Counted from the first letter of the stretch, positions 1 through 9,296 are shown. The stretch: 64,000 nucleotides of DNA from Flavobacterium erciyesense (GCF_018069925.1 NZ_JAGPXB010000008.1:1-64000); one strand, 5' to 3'. Translations and numbers: made by a program. The notes: generated by a model not told the origin, from the sequence alone.

Positions 1-72
1 TAGCAATTTGCCGCAATTAGAAACACTTTTGATTTCGCTGCTTCACAATCTGTTTCTTTGTTTTAAAATTTG

Positions 73-80
73 TAAGTTTG
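73..80 (+). promoter_or_regulatory. -7 promoter box of the DUF3822-rsmD operon
   Basis: TAAGTTTG matches the Bacteroidota -7 consensus TAnnTTTG and lies 25 bases before the ATG at 106. Positions 1-105 hold no gene I can support: the frames are short, and the upstream neighbour is outside the window. Confidence 0.5.
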
Positions 81-105
81 CCTTCTCGAAAAAAGGCTTT
101 GCAGT

Positions 106-912
106 ATGATTATTACCGATAAAAAACATAAAAAACTTTCTATTCAAGTTTCATTAACGGGGCTTTCCTTTTGTTGTTTCGATACTTTAAATAATACAGT
201 TTCGTCTTTTAACGAAATTCATTTTGATGTTTTCCCTAAAACATCAAAAATCGAAGATTTGTTTGCCGACGCTTTTACTAAACATCCTGAATTACGTGAT
301 TCTTACGACGAAGTACTTGTGATTCACAATAATAATTTGGCAACCTTTGTTCCTGAACCTTTGTTTGATGAGCAATATTTAGGTAGTTATTTGCAATACA
401 ATACCAAAGTATTCGAAACTGATTTTTTTGCTTTTGATGCTATTCCTGCTTACGAAATGAATACTGTTTTTATTCCATACGTAAACATTAATAATTTTTT
501 TATTGATCAATTTGGAGCTTTTAATTACAAGCACGCAAGTACTATTTTAGTGCAAACATTGCTTAATGCTTCGAAAAACCAGAGGGATAAAAAAATGTTT
601 GTCCACGTAAGTGTAAGTCATTTTGAAATAGTAGTTGTACAAAATCAAAAATTACTTTTTTTCAATTCTTTTGAATATCAAACTCCAGAAGATTTTATTT
701 ACTACATCCTATTTACTGCAGAACAGTTGCAGCTAAACCCCGAATATTTCACTTTAGACTTAATTGGAGCCATTACCAAAGAGGATCCGCTTTTTCAAAT
801 TGCGTATAAATACATTCGAAATGTATCGTTGATTGATGTGGAAGATTTGCGTTGGAATAATTACTTTACCGAAGCTGAAAACCGAAACCATTTTATACTA
901 TTCCATTCATGA
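106..912 (+). CDS. DUF3822 family protein
   Basis: A 268-residue soluble protein without signal peptide or membrane segments. It matches from memory the DUF3822 family, which is widespread in Bacteroidota and almost always sits directly before rsmD, as here. The stop overlaps the rsmD start (ATGA, four bases shared), so the two are translationally coupled. The family has an actin/ASKHA-like look (alternating beta strands, then a helical end), but its biochemical role is not known to me. The rsmD linkage suggests something connected with ribosome maturation; that is inference only. Confidence 0.8.
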   Translation: MIITDKKHKKLSIQVSLTGLSFCCFDTLNNTVSSFNEIHFDVFPKTSKIEDLFADAFTKHPELRDSYDEVLVIHNNNLATFVPEPLFDEQYLGSYLQYNTKVFETDFFAFDAIPAYEMNTVFIPYVNINNFFIDQFGAFNYKHASTILVQTLLNASKNQRDKKMFVHVSVSHFEIVVVQNQKLLFFNSFEYQTPEDFIYYILFTAEQLQLNPEYFTLDLIGAITKEDPLFQIAYKYIRNVSLIDVEDLRWNNYFTEAENRNHFILFHS

Positions 913-1511
913 GAATTATTTCAGGAAAATACAAAGGACGACGCATTTTTCCTCCAAAAGGACTACCTGTTCGCCCTACAACAGATATGTCTAAAGAGGC
1001 ATTATTCAATGTTTTAAACAATCATTTTAATTTTGATAGTCTAAAAGTACTGGATCTCTTTGCAGGAACGGGCAATATAAGTTATGAGTTTGCATCACGC
1101 GGAAGCACACCTATCACTTCTGTTGATGGCGATTTTGGTTGCGTAAAATTCATCAAACAAGTAGCTGCCGAATACGATTTTAATATTGCTGCCACCAAAA
1201 GTGATGTTTTTGCTTACCTAGAAAAATGTAAAACTTCTTACGATATTATTTTTGCTGATCCGCCGTACAACTTGGATCAAAAAACATTTGAGCGCATTGT
1301 GGCTTTAGTTTTTGAGAGGCAATTGCTAAATGAGGATGGAATGATGGTTATTGAACATTCAAAATACACCAAACTCGATCATATGATGCATTTTTCTTTC
1401 CAAAAAAGTTATGGAGGATCAATCTTTAGTTTTTTCGAAATTGAAAGTGATGACGATGATGACGAAGATGATGTTAAAGTAATTCCTTTAGATCAAGGAG
1501 AAGAAGAATAA
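909..1511 (+). CDS. rsmD: 16S rRNA (guanine(966)-N(2))-methyltransferase RsmD
   Basis: S-adenosylmethionine-dependent methyltransferase that modifies G966 of 16S rRNA in the small subunit. The N-terminus has the family opening (MRIISGKYKGR, then RPTTD at 22-26). The SAM loop LFAGTGN is at residues 50-56 and the catalytic N6/N2-methylase motif DPPY is at 117-120. Length (200 residues) is normal apart from an unusual acidic tail from about residue 180, a run of Asp and Glu rich in DDD. The tail is not needed for the fold and is probably lineage-specific. It is the second gene of a two-gene operon and is followed by a strong terminator. Confidence 0.93.
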   Translation: MRIISGKYKGRRIFPPKGLPVRPTTDMSKEALFNVLNNHFNFDSLKVLDLFAGTGNISYEFASRGSTPITSVDGDFGCVKFIKQVAAEYDFNIAATKSDVFAYLEKCKTSYDIIFADPPYNLDQKTFERIVALVFERQLLNEDGMMVIEHSKYTKLDHMMHFSFQKSYGGSIFSFFEIESDDDDDEDDVKVIPLDQGEEE

Positions 1512-1528
1512 AATTATCATAAAAAAAA

Positions 1529-1551
1529 AGCGCTCACTGAGCGCTTTTTTT
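1529..1551. terminator. Bidirectional rho-independent terminator
   Basis: Stem AGCGCTC / GAGCGCT with a three-base loop, followed by seven T and preceded by nine A. It serves both rsmD (+) and the convergent gene ending at 1559 (-). Confidence 0.85.
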
Positions 1552-1558
1552 GTTTTCA

Positions 1559-2116
1559 TTATTTACCAATAACCCAACCAAGTGTAAAATTGATAACTGG
1601 TATGACATTGGAGTCGGAGCCTTGAAAGTTATACCCTATTCCGGCGCTTAGATCGAGATTAAAATTCTTGTTATAAGTACGTTGAAAACCCCAAGCTGGT
1701 GCAAGTGTAAAAGACGATTGTGAGGGTAGAAAGTTTTTGTTACTATTGATCGATTTGAAATTGTAAACGCCCATTAATGCAACAAAACTTCCTGTGTTAT
1801 GCGCTGTAGTTTTATTATTAGCAGCACGTTTATCAAGATTATAATAATGACGGAACTGCGTGTCCAAGTACGGATAAAAACTCCATGTATTCCCAAACAT
1901 ATTTGAAGTATATCCGTACCCCGAACTTATTTCGGTGTACAAAGTGTTTTTAGAACTTAAACCATATTCATACACCAAACCTGGTAATAGTACATTAATT
2001 TTAAATTGACTTTTAGCTACGGAGGGTATGTTCTGAGCAAAAGAGTTAGGAATTGTCAAAGCCATAAAGGCCGCTAAAATAAAAGTTTTGCTATTTTTAA
2101 AATTTTTTAATGGCAT
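1559..2116 (-). CDS. Small outer-membrane beta-barrel-like secreted protein
   Basis: 185 residues with a clear Sec signal peptide (charged start, hydrophobic core, SFAQ cleavage site around residue 28). The mature part has alternating aromatic and small residues, repeated GYGY/YNF-type strands, and ends in a strand of LGWVIGK. This is typical of Bacteroidota 8-stranded barrels of the OmpW/DUF3575 kind. I cannot assign a precise family or ligand. It is monocistronic, convergent with rsmD and shares its terminator. Confidence 0.6.
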   Translation of the reverse strand: MPLKNFKNSKTFILAAFMALTIPNSFAQNIPSVAKSQFKINVLLPGLVYEYGLSSKNTLYTEISSGYGYTSNMFGNTWSFYPYLDTQFRHYYNLDKRAANNKTTAHNTGSFVALMGVYNFKSINSNKNFLPSQSSFTLAPAWGFQRTYNKNFNLDLSAGIGYNFQGSDSNVIPVINFTLGWVIGK

Positions 2117-2162
2117 TTCAAATTCTTTTTTAATTATTTTTTTAATGGATAATTTCAGTTTT

Positions 2163-2170
2163 CAAACCTA
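2163..2170 (-). promoter_or_regulatory. -7 box for the small barrel gene
   Basis: On the minus strand this reads TAGGTTTG, a match to TAnnTTTG, about 46 bases before the ATG ending at 2116. Confidence 0.4.
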
Positions 2171-2203
2171 CTAAATTAAAGTTCAAAAAATCAGAATTTT
2201 ATA

Positions 2204-3133
2204 CTATTTCTTATTATTAGTTAGTTCGTTTAAAATTAATTGATAGTTCGGAGTTGGAATTCCATATTTAAACCCTTCAACAACCACATATCCTGTTAAT
2301 GATTTCACTTCTGTAATATTTCCAGCTAGAAAATCTCGATGCATCGATGATGTGTTATTATGTGGTGTTTTTTCGAGTTTTGTTATGGTTTGAGTAATTA
2401 TATCGTTCGGTAATTTTACCCCTTTTGCTAAAGCAACATTAGAAATTTCATTTAATAAAGAAATATAAAGTTCTTTGTTGCTAGGGTTATTTAAAATCCC
2501 TCCTATATTTTCATTTAAATACGATGTTGCTGAGGCTAAAGCCGAAATAAAAATAAATTTTTCCCATACTGTTTCTTCAATGTTTTCAACGAGGTAGCTT
2601 TCGATTTTTGCATGTGTAAAAATAGATTGCAATACTTCTAATTTAGAAATAGGTACAGTTGAAGAACCTAAAAACAATTTCTCATAAGCCCCAATTTTCT
2701 TAATAACCCCAGGCGATTCAATCATTGAAACAATATAAACACAAGCTTGTAAAATTGTATTTTTAGGAAATAATGTTTTAATCCGTTCCGTTGCATCAAC
2801 GCCATTGTACAAAGGAAAAATGATAGTTTCTGAATTGATACATTCTTTTATTGAGGCGAGACTGTTTTCAATATCGTAGGTTTTTGTAGCGCAAATAAGT
2901 ACATCTAGAGTTCCAATCTCTGCTGGATTATTGGAGACTAATGCAGGAAACACAATGCTTTCAGTAGTATCTGTAGTTATTTTTAAGCCATTTTGTGCTA
3001 TGCTGTTTTTAGTTGCACCACGGGCTATAAATATAATTTCAATCGTATCTGAATTTATATAAGCCTGTGCTAGCAATCCACCAAAATAGCCGCCTACGCC
3101 ACCAATTCCTAAAACACCAATTCTTGTTTTCAT
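2204..3133 (-). CDS. panE: Ketopantoate reductase (2-dehydropantoate 2-reductase) family
   Basis: NADPH-dependent reductase of the ApbA/PanE fold, which makes pantoate for coenzyme A. The N-terminal Rossmann loop GIGGVGGYFGG follows directly after the ATG at 3131-3133. The middle shows the family's PLYNGVDA stretch, and the C-terminal helical domain has HRDFLAGN and TEVKSLTG, matching the HTSMLQDLxxGRxTEID region of PanE. The frame is open 14 codons further, to a TTG at 3173-3175, but that codon lies inside a -7 promoter box, so the ATG is chosen (309 residues). PanE-like paralogues with other substrates exist, so the exact substrate is not certain. Confidence 0.8.
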   Translation of the reverse strand: MKTRIGVLGIGGVGGYFGGLLAQAYINSDTIEIIFIARGATKNSIAQNGLKITTDTTESIVFPALVSNNPAEIGTLDVLICATKTYDIENSLASIKECINSETIIFPLYNGVDATERIKTLFPKNTILQACVYIVSMIESPGVIKKIGAYEKLFLGSSTVPISKLEVLQSIFTHAKIESYLVENIEETVWEKFIFISALASATSYLNENIGGILNNPSNKELYISLLNEISNVALAKGVKLPNDIITQTITKLEKTPHNNTSSMHRDFLAGNITEVKSLTGYVVVEGFKYGIPTPNYQLILNELTNNKK

Positions 3134-3172
3134 TAAATCAACTTTACTTTTAGATATGTCTTGTACAACTAT

Positions 3173-3180
3173 CAAATATA
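3173..3180 (-). promoter_or_regulatory. -7 promoter box of panE
   Basis: Minus-strand TATATTTG, a full match to TAnnTTTG, about 40 bases before the chosen ATG. It overlaps an apparent TTG start codon and so rules that start out. Confidence 0.55.
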
Positions 3181-3237
3181 TCTCAAAATTTGTAATAAAC
3201 TTCTATTTTTTTAGGATGTAAGAACCAATCAAAATGA

Positions 3238-3245
3238 TAACTTTG
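3238..3245 (+). promoter_or_regulatory. -7 promoter box of the LytTR two-component operon
   Basis: TAACTTTG, a match to TAnnTTTG, 75 bases before the start at 3320. The preceding context (CAAAATGA) is the same as before the uvrA promoter. Confidence 0.5.
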
Positions 3246-3319
3246 CCGTATTACCAAAAAAAATATTACAATTTCAGATTCATTTTAATTTCAACTAATA
3301 TCTACAACTTTTCTGTTTT

Positions 3320-4069
3320 ATGGCACTAAACGCAATCATTGTTGATGATCAAAAAAATTCGAGAGAGCTTATTAAAAGCTTCTGTGAGTTGTATAGTAAT
3401 GGGGTTATTCAAATTGTCGCCCTATGTCCTTCAGTTGATACCGCATTAGAGGCCATTAAAGCCCATAAGCCGGATCTAGTGTTTTTAGATATTGATATGC
3501 CCGAAAAAAATGGTTTTGAATTAATCAATAGTTTTGATGTACTGCCTTTTGAAGTGGTATTTGTTACGGGACATGCCAACCAATATACAAAAGCTATTGA
3601 AATAAGTGCCATGAATTATTTAATGAAACCCATTAATCCATTGAACATAAAGGCCATTGTTGAACAATTCGAAAATAAAAACGCAATGGTTAACACTGTA
3701 AATAGAAACGAGATCCTAAAGAATAATTTGAAGGGAAATCAAACTACCATTTTATTCCCGTCTAATGATGGCTTTACGGTAGTTGATACAAGTGAAATTA
3801 TAAGTTGCCAATCACAAAATGGAACTGGAAAATGTACAATTGTAACAACAAATGACAACATTGTAATTCATAAATATTTAAAAGATGTCCTGTTAGTATT
3901 ACCCGAAAGCATTTTCATTAAAATAAGTAGTAGCGCCATCATCAATAAGAAAAAAATCGTTTCTTTTAACAGTAAAACGTATACCGTAAAGATGTCAGAT
4001 GGTTCTAACATTAAAGTTTCAGATGCTTATTATAACAAAACTAAACTTATAGATGCACTTGCTAACTAA
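3320..4069 (+). CDS. LytTR-type response regulator
   Basis: Receiver domain (residues 1-125) with the acidic pair DD at 9-10, phospho-acceptor Asp57 in VFLDIDMP and the conserved Lys in MKPIN near 102. It is followed by a LytTR DNA-binding domain (about 140-249) with the SSAIIN / V..F....Y pattern. It is a cytoplasmic transcription regulator of the AlgR/LytR class. The last 17 bases overlap the sensor kinase gene that follows, so the two form a cognate pair. Target genes are unknown; the order regulator-then-kinase is common in Bacteroidota. Confidence 0.9.
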   Translation: MALNAIIVDDQKNSRELIKSFCELYSNGVIQIVALCPSVDTALEAIKAHKPDLVFLDIDMPEKNGFELINSFDVLPFEVVFVTGHANQYTKAIEISAMNYLMKPINPLNIKAIVEQFENKNAMVNTVNRNEILKNNLKGNQTTILFPSNDGFTVVDTSEIISCQSQNGTGKCTIVTTNDNIVIHKYLKDVLLVLPESIFIKISSSAIINKKKIVSFNSKTYTVKMSDGSNIKVSDAYYNKTKLIDALAN

Positions 4070-7034
4070 AGTATTACTTTTTCTTCTTTGTTTCTATGGT
4101 TTTTATTGTTCAGCTCAATACAAGCCTTCGATCAATTATACTACTTCAAATGGATTACCTAATAATGCGGTACGAGCATTGTTTTTGGATAAAAATGAAG
4201 AATTATGGATTGGTACCGAAAATGGAATTTCGAAATTGGAAAATGGAGCCTTTTCAAATCTCATTTTACCAAAAATAATAAACAATAACAGTTGCTGGGA
4301 CATAGCTCAAGATCGCAATGGCAACTTATGGTTTGCTAGTTACGGTGGTGGTGTTTACAAATATGACGGTTTACAATTTACTGTTTTTGATAAACAAAAA
4401 GGCTTACCATCGTTACGAGCTCGAAAAGTGTTGCCTCACAACGACAAAATTTATGTAGGTACAGAACTAGGAATTGCAATTATCGACACTAAAACCAATG
4501 CTATTGTAGTCCCGAAAGGAATTGTCCCACATTTTGGAGTGTTTATAGTGACCGATTTCGTGGTTTACAAGAATGAGGTCTATTTTTCAACCTCAAATGA
4601 GGGAATTTTTAAAATTGTAACCAATAAAAAAAAGCCTGAAATTGTAGCCGTACATCAGTTTAATTATACCTACAGTTTAGGTTTATTTGAAGGAACTTTA
4701 CTAAGTGCCAATAAAGGATTTCTGCAATCCTTTCCAATGGAAAAGTTAATACAACATCGGCAAACTTCAAAATCTCTTGGACAATCTACCTTTTGGGATT
4801 TTGCTGCAGATAGTGATCATAATCTGTACGCGGCTGCTTGGGGTGTGTTTGACAATAGCGGTGGTTTGTATGCAATTGCAAATAACCAGACGAAAAACAT
4901 TTCGGAATTGTACGGAATTGATTCTAAAAATTTATTGAATGTGGTCCACGCTCGTAAAAAAAACATTCTTTTCGTAGGTTCAAAGGACAAAGGAATATAC
5001 GAAATTCAGCTCGATAAAACCATTAACTACAACCCATTTGAAAATAAATCAATAGTGGATTTCACCTCCATGGGAGCAAAAAAAGTGATATTGCATCAGG
5101 ATGGAGTTTCCTTTCTAGAAAAAGACAACAACATTGCCACATCAGTTTCATTAAATGATTTTAAAAATGCCGAACTAGCTTTTATCCAAAATTCAAAACA
5201 AAAACTGCCTTCACATGCTGACGGTTATTATGAATTAAATTATAAAATACCCACAAACCAAATCGAATTTTATGAAATCATAAAACATCAAAAATCGTTC
5301 TGGATTAGCAGTAATATCGGTGTATTTGAGATGAGCTTTAATGGTGAATTAATCAATTACGTACCCATTCACAGTTATAAAATTGGATTTACCTATGATC
5401 AGCAATTTATAGAAACGATTCCCTATGCAGGAGTTCGTGTATATGATGATCTTACTGGTTTAAAAGCCAAACATTTCTCAGAATTTAACACAAATACCCC
5501 TTTGGACGTAGTTGGAATTTTAAATTCAAATGATAAAACCTATTTCATCTCAGTGTTTCAAGGATTGTTTGTTTATGAAAATAAAACTTTTAAATCGCTG
5601 CTAAAGAAAGGTATTTGGAACGAAAGCAAACTCAAATTTATTACTCAAAACAAGCAAGGAAACTTAATTATTGCATCTGAATTTGGTGCTATTTATGTAA
5701 TTGATAACACCAAATCTTTTAAAATACTAAAAACAATTCCAAAAAATCAGTTGATAGGTACTACAATCACGTTTCTAGAAAGTTTCCAAGACTATATTTT
5801 TATAGGTACCGAAAAAGGAATAAACTGCTATCATAAAGGAGTGATGCAGTTATTCGATAAGGAACAAGGGCTGAAAGATGCCGCCATAACTAGTTCGTAT
5901 ATTTTTGAAAATCAATTGTGGCTTGGCACAAAGAAAGGGTTTTTTACAATCGATTTAAACAAAATTACTGCAACTAAAAATTCGGTTACGGATATCAAAA
6001 TCAGTTCAATTGCCATTAATTCCGTTCCGATTGCTCCGAAAAACTACCGTTGGTTTTCGTATCAATCCAATCAATTAATTACAGATTATGAACACAATAC
6101 AATCGCATTAGACTTTGTACCAAAAGGACATTCGTTCCCAAACAAATTAAAGTTTAGATACCGCTTAAAAAAAACAAATCGATGGAGTCCTTATACAGAA
6201 AAGCCATTCGTTTATTTGTCTTACTTACCAAATGACACCTACAATCTAGAAATTGAAGTTTTAGACTTACATGCCGGAAAAACAACGCGTTTTAGTGTTT
6301 TAAAGATTATCATTCAACCTCCATTTTGGAAAACAGGACTCTTTTATAGTGTAATTGGAATTCTTGTAATTCTAGGAGCAGCGCTATTGATTTTCAGAAT
6401 AAAGAAACGAGCCCAACAAAAAGCAGCAACCGAAAATCAACTTGCTAAGGCAAAACTAGAAGCCTTATTAAGTCAGATGAATCCGCATTTTACGTTTAAT
6501 GCTTTATACACCATTCAACAATTTGTTTTTAATAATGACAAACTAAATTCTACAATTTATATTAGCGAAGTTGCTAGTTTGATGCGTCAAACATTAGACA
6601 ATTCTACCTACCAAACCATAACAATTGCTGATGAAATTAAATATTTAGAGACCTACATTGCTATTGAAAATAAACGATTTGACAACCGTATTCAATTTAC
6701 AATTGAAGTAGATGAAAGCATCGATAAACACCAAATAGAAATACCTACAATGTTATTACAGCCCTTTGTAGAAAATATTTTCAAGCATGCTTTTGATGAG
6801 GAATCTCCTCACCCTTCTTTTACAATTGATTTTACAATTACGGTTGATCAGCTGCTTCAAATTCAAATTTCAGACAATGGAAAAGGCAATACTAAAAATA
6901 TAAATACGCACGATTCAAAAGGGATAAGTATTGCCAAAAAGCGCCTTCAAATTATGCAACCTAATAATATTAATCCTATTCAAATCACTTTTTCAGAGAC
7001 AGGAACTACAGTAATTATCCGATTAATTATGTAG
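4053..7034 (+). CDS. Two-component sensor: periplasmic Reg_prop propeller, Y_Y_Y domain, LytS-type histidine kinase
   Basis: 993 residues. A signal peptide (LLFLLCFYGFYCSAQ) is followed by repeated blades of the two-component propeller type (GLPNNAVRALFLDKNEELWIG, W.AS.GGGVYKYDG and others) up to about residue 640. Then come a Y_Y_Y/triple-Tyr immunoglobulin-like domain (RYRLKKTNRWSPYTEKPF), one membrane helix near 758-780 and a His_kinase domain whose phospho-acceptor is His812 in the NPHF motif, ending in an ATPase domain with DNGKG. The architecture resembles hybrid sensors, but the regulator is a separate overlapping gene. The ligand is unknown; relatives sense glycans or cell-envelope states. 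Confidence 0.88.
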   Translation: MHLLTKVLLFLLCFYGFYCSAQYKPSINYTTSNGLPNNAVRALFLDKNEELWIGTENGISKLENGAFSNLILPKIINNNSCWDIAQDRNGNLWFASYGGGVYKYDGLQFTVFDKQKGLPSLRARKVLPHNDKIYVGTELGIAIIDTKTNAIVVPKGIVPHFGVFIVTDFVVYKNEVYFSTSNEGIFKIVTNKKKPEIVAVHQFNYTYSLGLFEGTLLSANKGFLQSFPMEKLIQHRQTSKSLGQSTFWDFAADSDHNLYAAAWGVFDNSGGLYAIANNQTKNISELYGIDSKNLLNVVHARKKNILFVGSKDKGIYEIQLDKTINYNPFENKSIVDFTSMGAKKVILHQDGVSFLEKDNNIATSVSLNDFKNAELAFIQNSKQKLPSHADGYYELNYKIPTNQIEFYEIIKHQKSFWISSNIGVFEMSFNGELINYVPIHSYKIGFTYDQQFIETIPYAGVRVYDDLTGLKAKHFSEFNTNTPLDVVGILNSNDKTYFISVFQGLFVYENKTFKSLLKKGIWNESKLKFITQNKQGNLIIASEFGAIYVIDNTKSFKILKTIPKNQLIGTTITFLESFQDYIFIGTEKGINCYHKGVMQLFDKEQGLKDAAITSSYIFENQLWLGTKKGFFTIDLNKITATKNSVTDIKISSIAINSVPIAPKNYRWFSYQSNQLITDYEHNTIALDFVPKGHSFPNKLKFRYRLKKTNRWSPYTEKPFVYLSYLPNDTYNLEIEVLDLHAGKTTRFSVLKIIIQPPFWKTGLFYSVIGILVILGAALLIFRIKKRAQQKAATENQLAKAKLEALLSQMNPHFTFNALYTIQQFVFNNDKLNSTIYISEVASLMRQTLDNSTYQTITIADEIKYLETYIAIENKRFDNRIQFTIEVDESIDKHQIEIPTMLLQPFVENIFKHAFDEESPHPSFTIDFTITVDQLLQIQISDNGKGNTKNINTHDSKGISIAKKRLQIMQPNNINPIQITFSETGTTVIIRLIM

Positions 7035-7078
7035 CTGGAAAAAAAATTATAACACAGATTACCCATTTTATAGCCTAG

Positions 7079-7108
7079 AAACCCCGATTTATAATTTCGG
7101 GGTTTTTT
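7079..7108 (+). terminator. Rho-independent terminator after the sensor kinase
   Basis: Nine-base stem AAACCCCGA / TCGGGGTTT with a nine-base loop and a run of six T. Confidence 0.85.
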
Positions 7109-7124
7109 GTTGTTTTAAGTTTTT

Positions 7125-7132
7125 TAGTTTTG
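7125..7132 (+). promoter_or_regulatory. -7 box before the Cys/His repeat protein
   Basis: TAGTTTTG fits TAnnTTTG and lies 28 bases before the ATG at 7161, right after the preceding terminator. Confidence 0.45.
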
Positions 7133-7160
7133 GCTGATAACCATAAATCAACACCAAAAT

Positions 7161-7412
7161 ATGTCAAATTTTTATTGTGCCAATTGCGGATCGAAAAGTT
7201 CTAGTATTTCGAGTTTAACCGCTAACTCCTGTCCGCGTCACCCTTTAGGACCAAGTAAGGGGAAGCATATGCTTTACGAAGGTTCCGAAAAATCAAAATA
7301 CAGCTGCAAGTACTGCGGATCATCATCAAGTAGTATATCAAGTTTAACCGCTAATTCCTGTCCAAGACATCCAAACGGATCAAGTAAAGGAAAGCATTCA
7401 CCGGCATTGTAA
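7161..7412 (+). CDS. Tandem-repeat Cys/His mini-protein (putative zinc-binding)
   Basis: 83 residues made of two copies of a roughly 32-residue unit. Each has C-x2-C-x14-C-x2-H-x8-H: Cys6, Cys9, Cys24, His27, His36 and Cys49, Cys52, Cys67, His70, His79. The spacing is identical in both copies, and so are the surrounding SSISSLTANSCPRHP and SKGKH stretches. Such constant spacing points to metal (probably zinc) binding. No signal peptide or membrane helix. I do not recognise a named family with certainty. It heads a patch of small envelope-protein genes and may be transcribed with them (15 bases to the next gene). Confidence 0.7.
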   Translation: MSNFYCANCGSKSSSISSLTANSCPRHPLGPSKGKHMLYEGSEKSKYSCKYCGSSSSSISSLTANSCPRHPNGSSKGKHSPAL

Positions 7413-7427
7413 ATAAAAACAAATAAT

Positions 7428-8000
7428 ATGGAAATAATTATTACTTCAATAACGGGCACTTTAGTCCTAACGACATTAGTTTGGATAATTTTTTTTAAGA
7501 ATATTCAGACTAAACTACTCCATGATAAAGAAAAATTATCGATTGAATTAGGTAATATGAAATCCAACATTGATTACGAGGTCAATAGAAAACTCGAAGA
7601 AAAAGTGTCTGTTTTGAATGAACAGATTTTTGATCTAAAAAATAAATGTATAATCGTAGAGAGAGAGTCATATGATAAGGGAAAAAAGGAAGCTGCTTTA
7701 GAATTTGAAAAAGATTATTTTGTAAACGTTAGCCCATATAAATATAGTTATGAAGAAGGCAATGATTTTGTGATATTTAATACTAAAAAGAAATTCATAG
7801 AAGTTGGTTATAAACGTCAATTATTCGTAAAAGGCATTCCTGTTTTTGACCCCGTATTTACTCCTCTAGAAAGTCATGAAAATAAAGACTTTAAACTTAA
7901 CGAAGAAGCAATAAATAGAGTTGTTAATAATGCAATAAAGGCTATTGCTCCACAAGCAGGAGGATTTATAAAAGTAGCCGAAAATGTAATCGAAAAATAA
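7428..8000 (+). CDS. Membrane-anchored coiled-coil protein, unknown function
   Basis: 190 residues. One N-terminal membrane helix (about 4-24) is followed by a charged coiled coil (about 28-90, many Glu/Lys heptads) and a globular C-terminal part with several beta-like stretches (VGYKRQLFVKGIPVFDP). The last two bases of TAA overlap the next ATG (TAATG), so it is coupled to the lipoprotein gene behind it. I do not recognise the family. Confidence 0.55.
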   Translation: MEIIITSITGTLVLTTLVWIIFFKNIQTKLLHDKEKLSIELGNMKSNIDYEVNRKLEEKVSVLNEQIFDLKNKCIIVERESYDKGKKEAALEFEKDYFVNVSPYKYSYEEGNDFVIFNTKKKFIEVGYKRQLFVKGIPVFDPVFTPLESHENKDFKLNEEAINRVVNNAIKAIAPQAGGFIKVAENVIEK

Positions 8001-8581
8001 TGAAGAACCATTTAACTAAAACATTGATAATTCTCTCTTTTCTATTTATTTCTTGCTCTAATGAGAGTAAAGTAAAAAATGAAATTGATGAATACGTAGA
8101 AAAAAACTTTAACGACCCTGACAGCTACGAACTGGTAGATTTAAAATTATTCGATACCATTAATGAGCAAAAAGTATCGAATTACTTAACAGTTCAAAGG
8201 GAAGTTAAAATAAATAAAATCAAGAACTACGTCAAAGAAAAAAGGGAGGAACATTCAAAAATTGCAGCAAATGCTTTGTTTAGTGGAAATCATTACTACT
8301 TAATATCAGCGATGAAAAAATTAGATAAGCAAAAAATAATTTTAAACCGATTAGAAAAAGATTCAGTAAAAATTGTTCAAAATGAAATTAACCAACTAAA
8401 AAATTATGTTAATTCTAAAAATATTTCTCATTATCGATACGTACATGAATTTAGAGCTAAAAATGATGTAGGAGCATTAGTAAAATGTATAGATACTTTA
8501 AGAATTAATAAAGACCTCACATTAATTGAAGACTTCCAAGAGTTCTTGCTAAATAAGTATGGTGTTGGACTTCTAGAATAG
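8000..8581 (+). CDS. Lipoprotein, unknown function
   Basis: 193 residues with a type II signal peptide: charged start, hydrophobic core and lipobox FISC with Cys at about residue 19. The mature part is helical and Lys/Glu rich and begins with a KNEIDEYVEKNFNDPDSYE stretch. That short NDPxSYE signature recurs in small exported Bacteroidota proteins of unknown role. Coupled to the coiled-coil gene before it. Confidence 0.6.
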   Translation: MKNHLTKTLIILSFLFISCSNESKVKNEIDEYVEKNFNDPDSYELVDLKLFDTINEQKVSNYLTVQREVKINKIKNYVKEKREEHSKIAANALFSGNHYYLISAMKKLDKQKIILNRLEKDSVKIVQNEINQLKNYVNSKNISHYRYVHEFRAKNDVGALVKCIDTLRINKDLTLIEDFQEFLLNKYGVGLLE

Positions 8582-8669
8582 AAATCTTTTACAAGCTAAA
8601 AAGTTACTTTTTTAAAATCGCCTTGTTCAATTTCATCAAACATCTTTCGACTTAACATCTTCTTATTTT

Positions 8670-9296
8670 ATGAAAAACACAAAAAATCAAATATTAGTTT
8701 TACTAACATTACTAACTTTTCTATCCTGCAACAATGACAATAAAAGAAACTCAAATAAAAGCAATGCTCCTGTTACAGTAGAGGAAAATACAAATCTTAA
8801 TCTTCAAAAAGATGATACAAAACTATATGATACTTCATTAGCAAACAAAAAAGTTATTGATTTCGCTCATATTAGTGGAATGCTAGACTCTGAACCTACC
8901 CTTTCTGGCGAGTTTATGTCTAAACTTGATTTAAACAAATTTCAGATTTTTACAATCAAAGTAACTAATAAAAATGGCATCGAAGATGATGAAAAGATTA
9001 GAATTATTGACATTCTAGGGTATGAAAATCTTAAAGGTTGTCACGCAAATGAACCTAATTACAATAAAAGATTATCAAATGAACCCGATATTTTAGAGAG
9101 CAAAAACCGTTTTGAATTTATGGATTCATCAGGTTTTTGTGTTAAAACAATTGATTTTTATGATAACATATTTGATAAACAACCTGAATGTACCTATCAA
9201 ATATTATCTGTCAGAAAATTTATTTATGAAAAAGAAAAAGAAAATATTCCTTTTCAGCTTGTATATCCTGAAAGACTTTTACGGTTGTGCAAATAA
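8670..9296 (+). CDS. Lipoprotein, unknown function
   Basis: 208 residues; type II signal peptide with lipobox FLSC (Cys about residue 20), then an Asn/Lys-rich linker to about residue 50 and a globular part with two or three Cys. No family recognised. It has its own 88-base upstream gap, and its end overlaps the next open frame by ten bases. Base composition is AT-rich, like its neighbours in this patch. Confidence 0.55.
   Translation: MKNTKNQILVLLTLLTFLSCNNDNKRNSNKSNAPVTVEENTNLNLQKDDTKLYDTSLANKKVIDFAHISGMLDSEPTLSGEFMSKLDLNKFQIFTIKVTNKNGIEDDEKIRIIDILGYENLKGCHANEPNYNKRLSNEPDILESKNRFEFMDSSGFCVKTIDFYDNIFDKQPECTYQILSVRKFIYEKEKENIPFQLVYPERLLRLCK

Noticed and set aside
1..105. End of an upstream gene
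   Set aside because: Frame 1 begins with a stop and frame 2, though open to 109, has no protein-like composition; the minus strand lacks a start. Nothing can be supported.
3134..3175. Longer start for panE at a TTG
   Set aside because: The TTG is part of a TATATTTG promoter box; the ATG at 3133 directly precedes the Rossmann loop.
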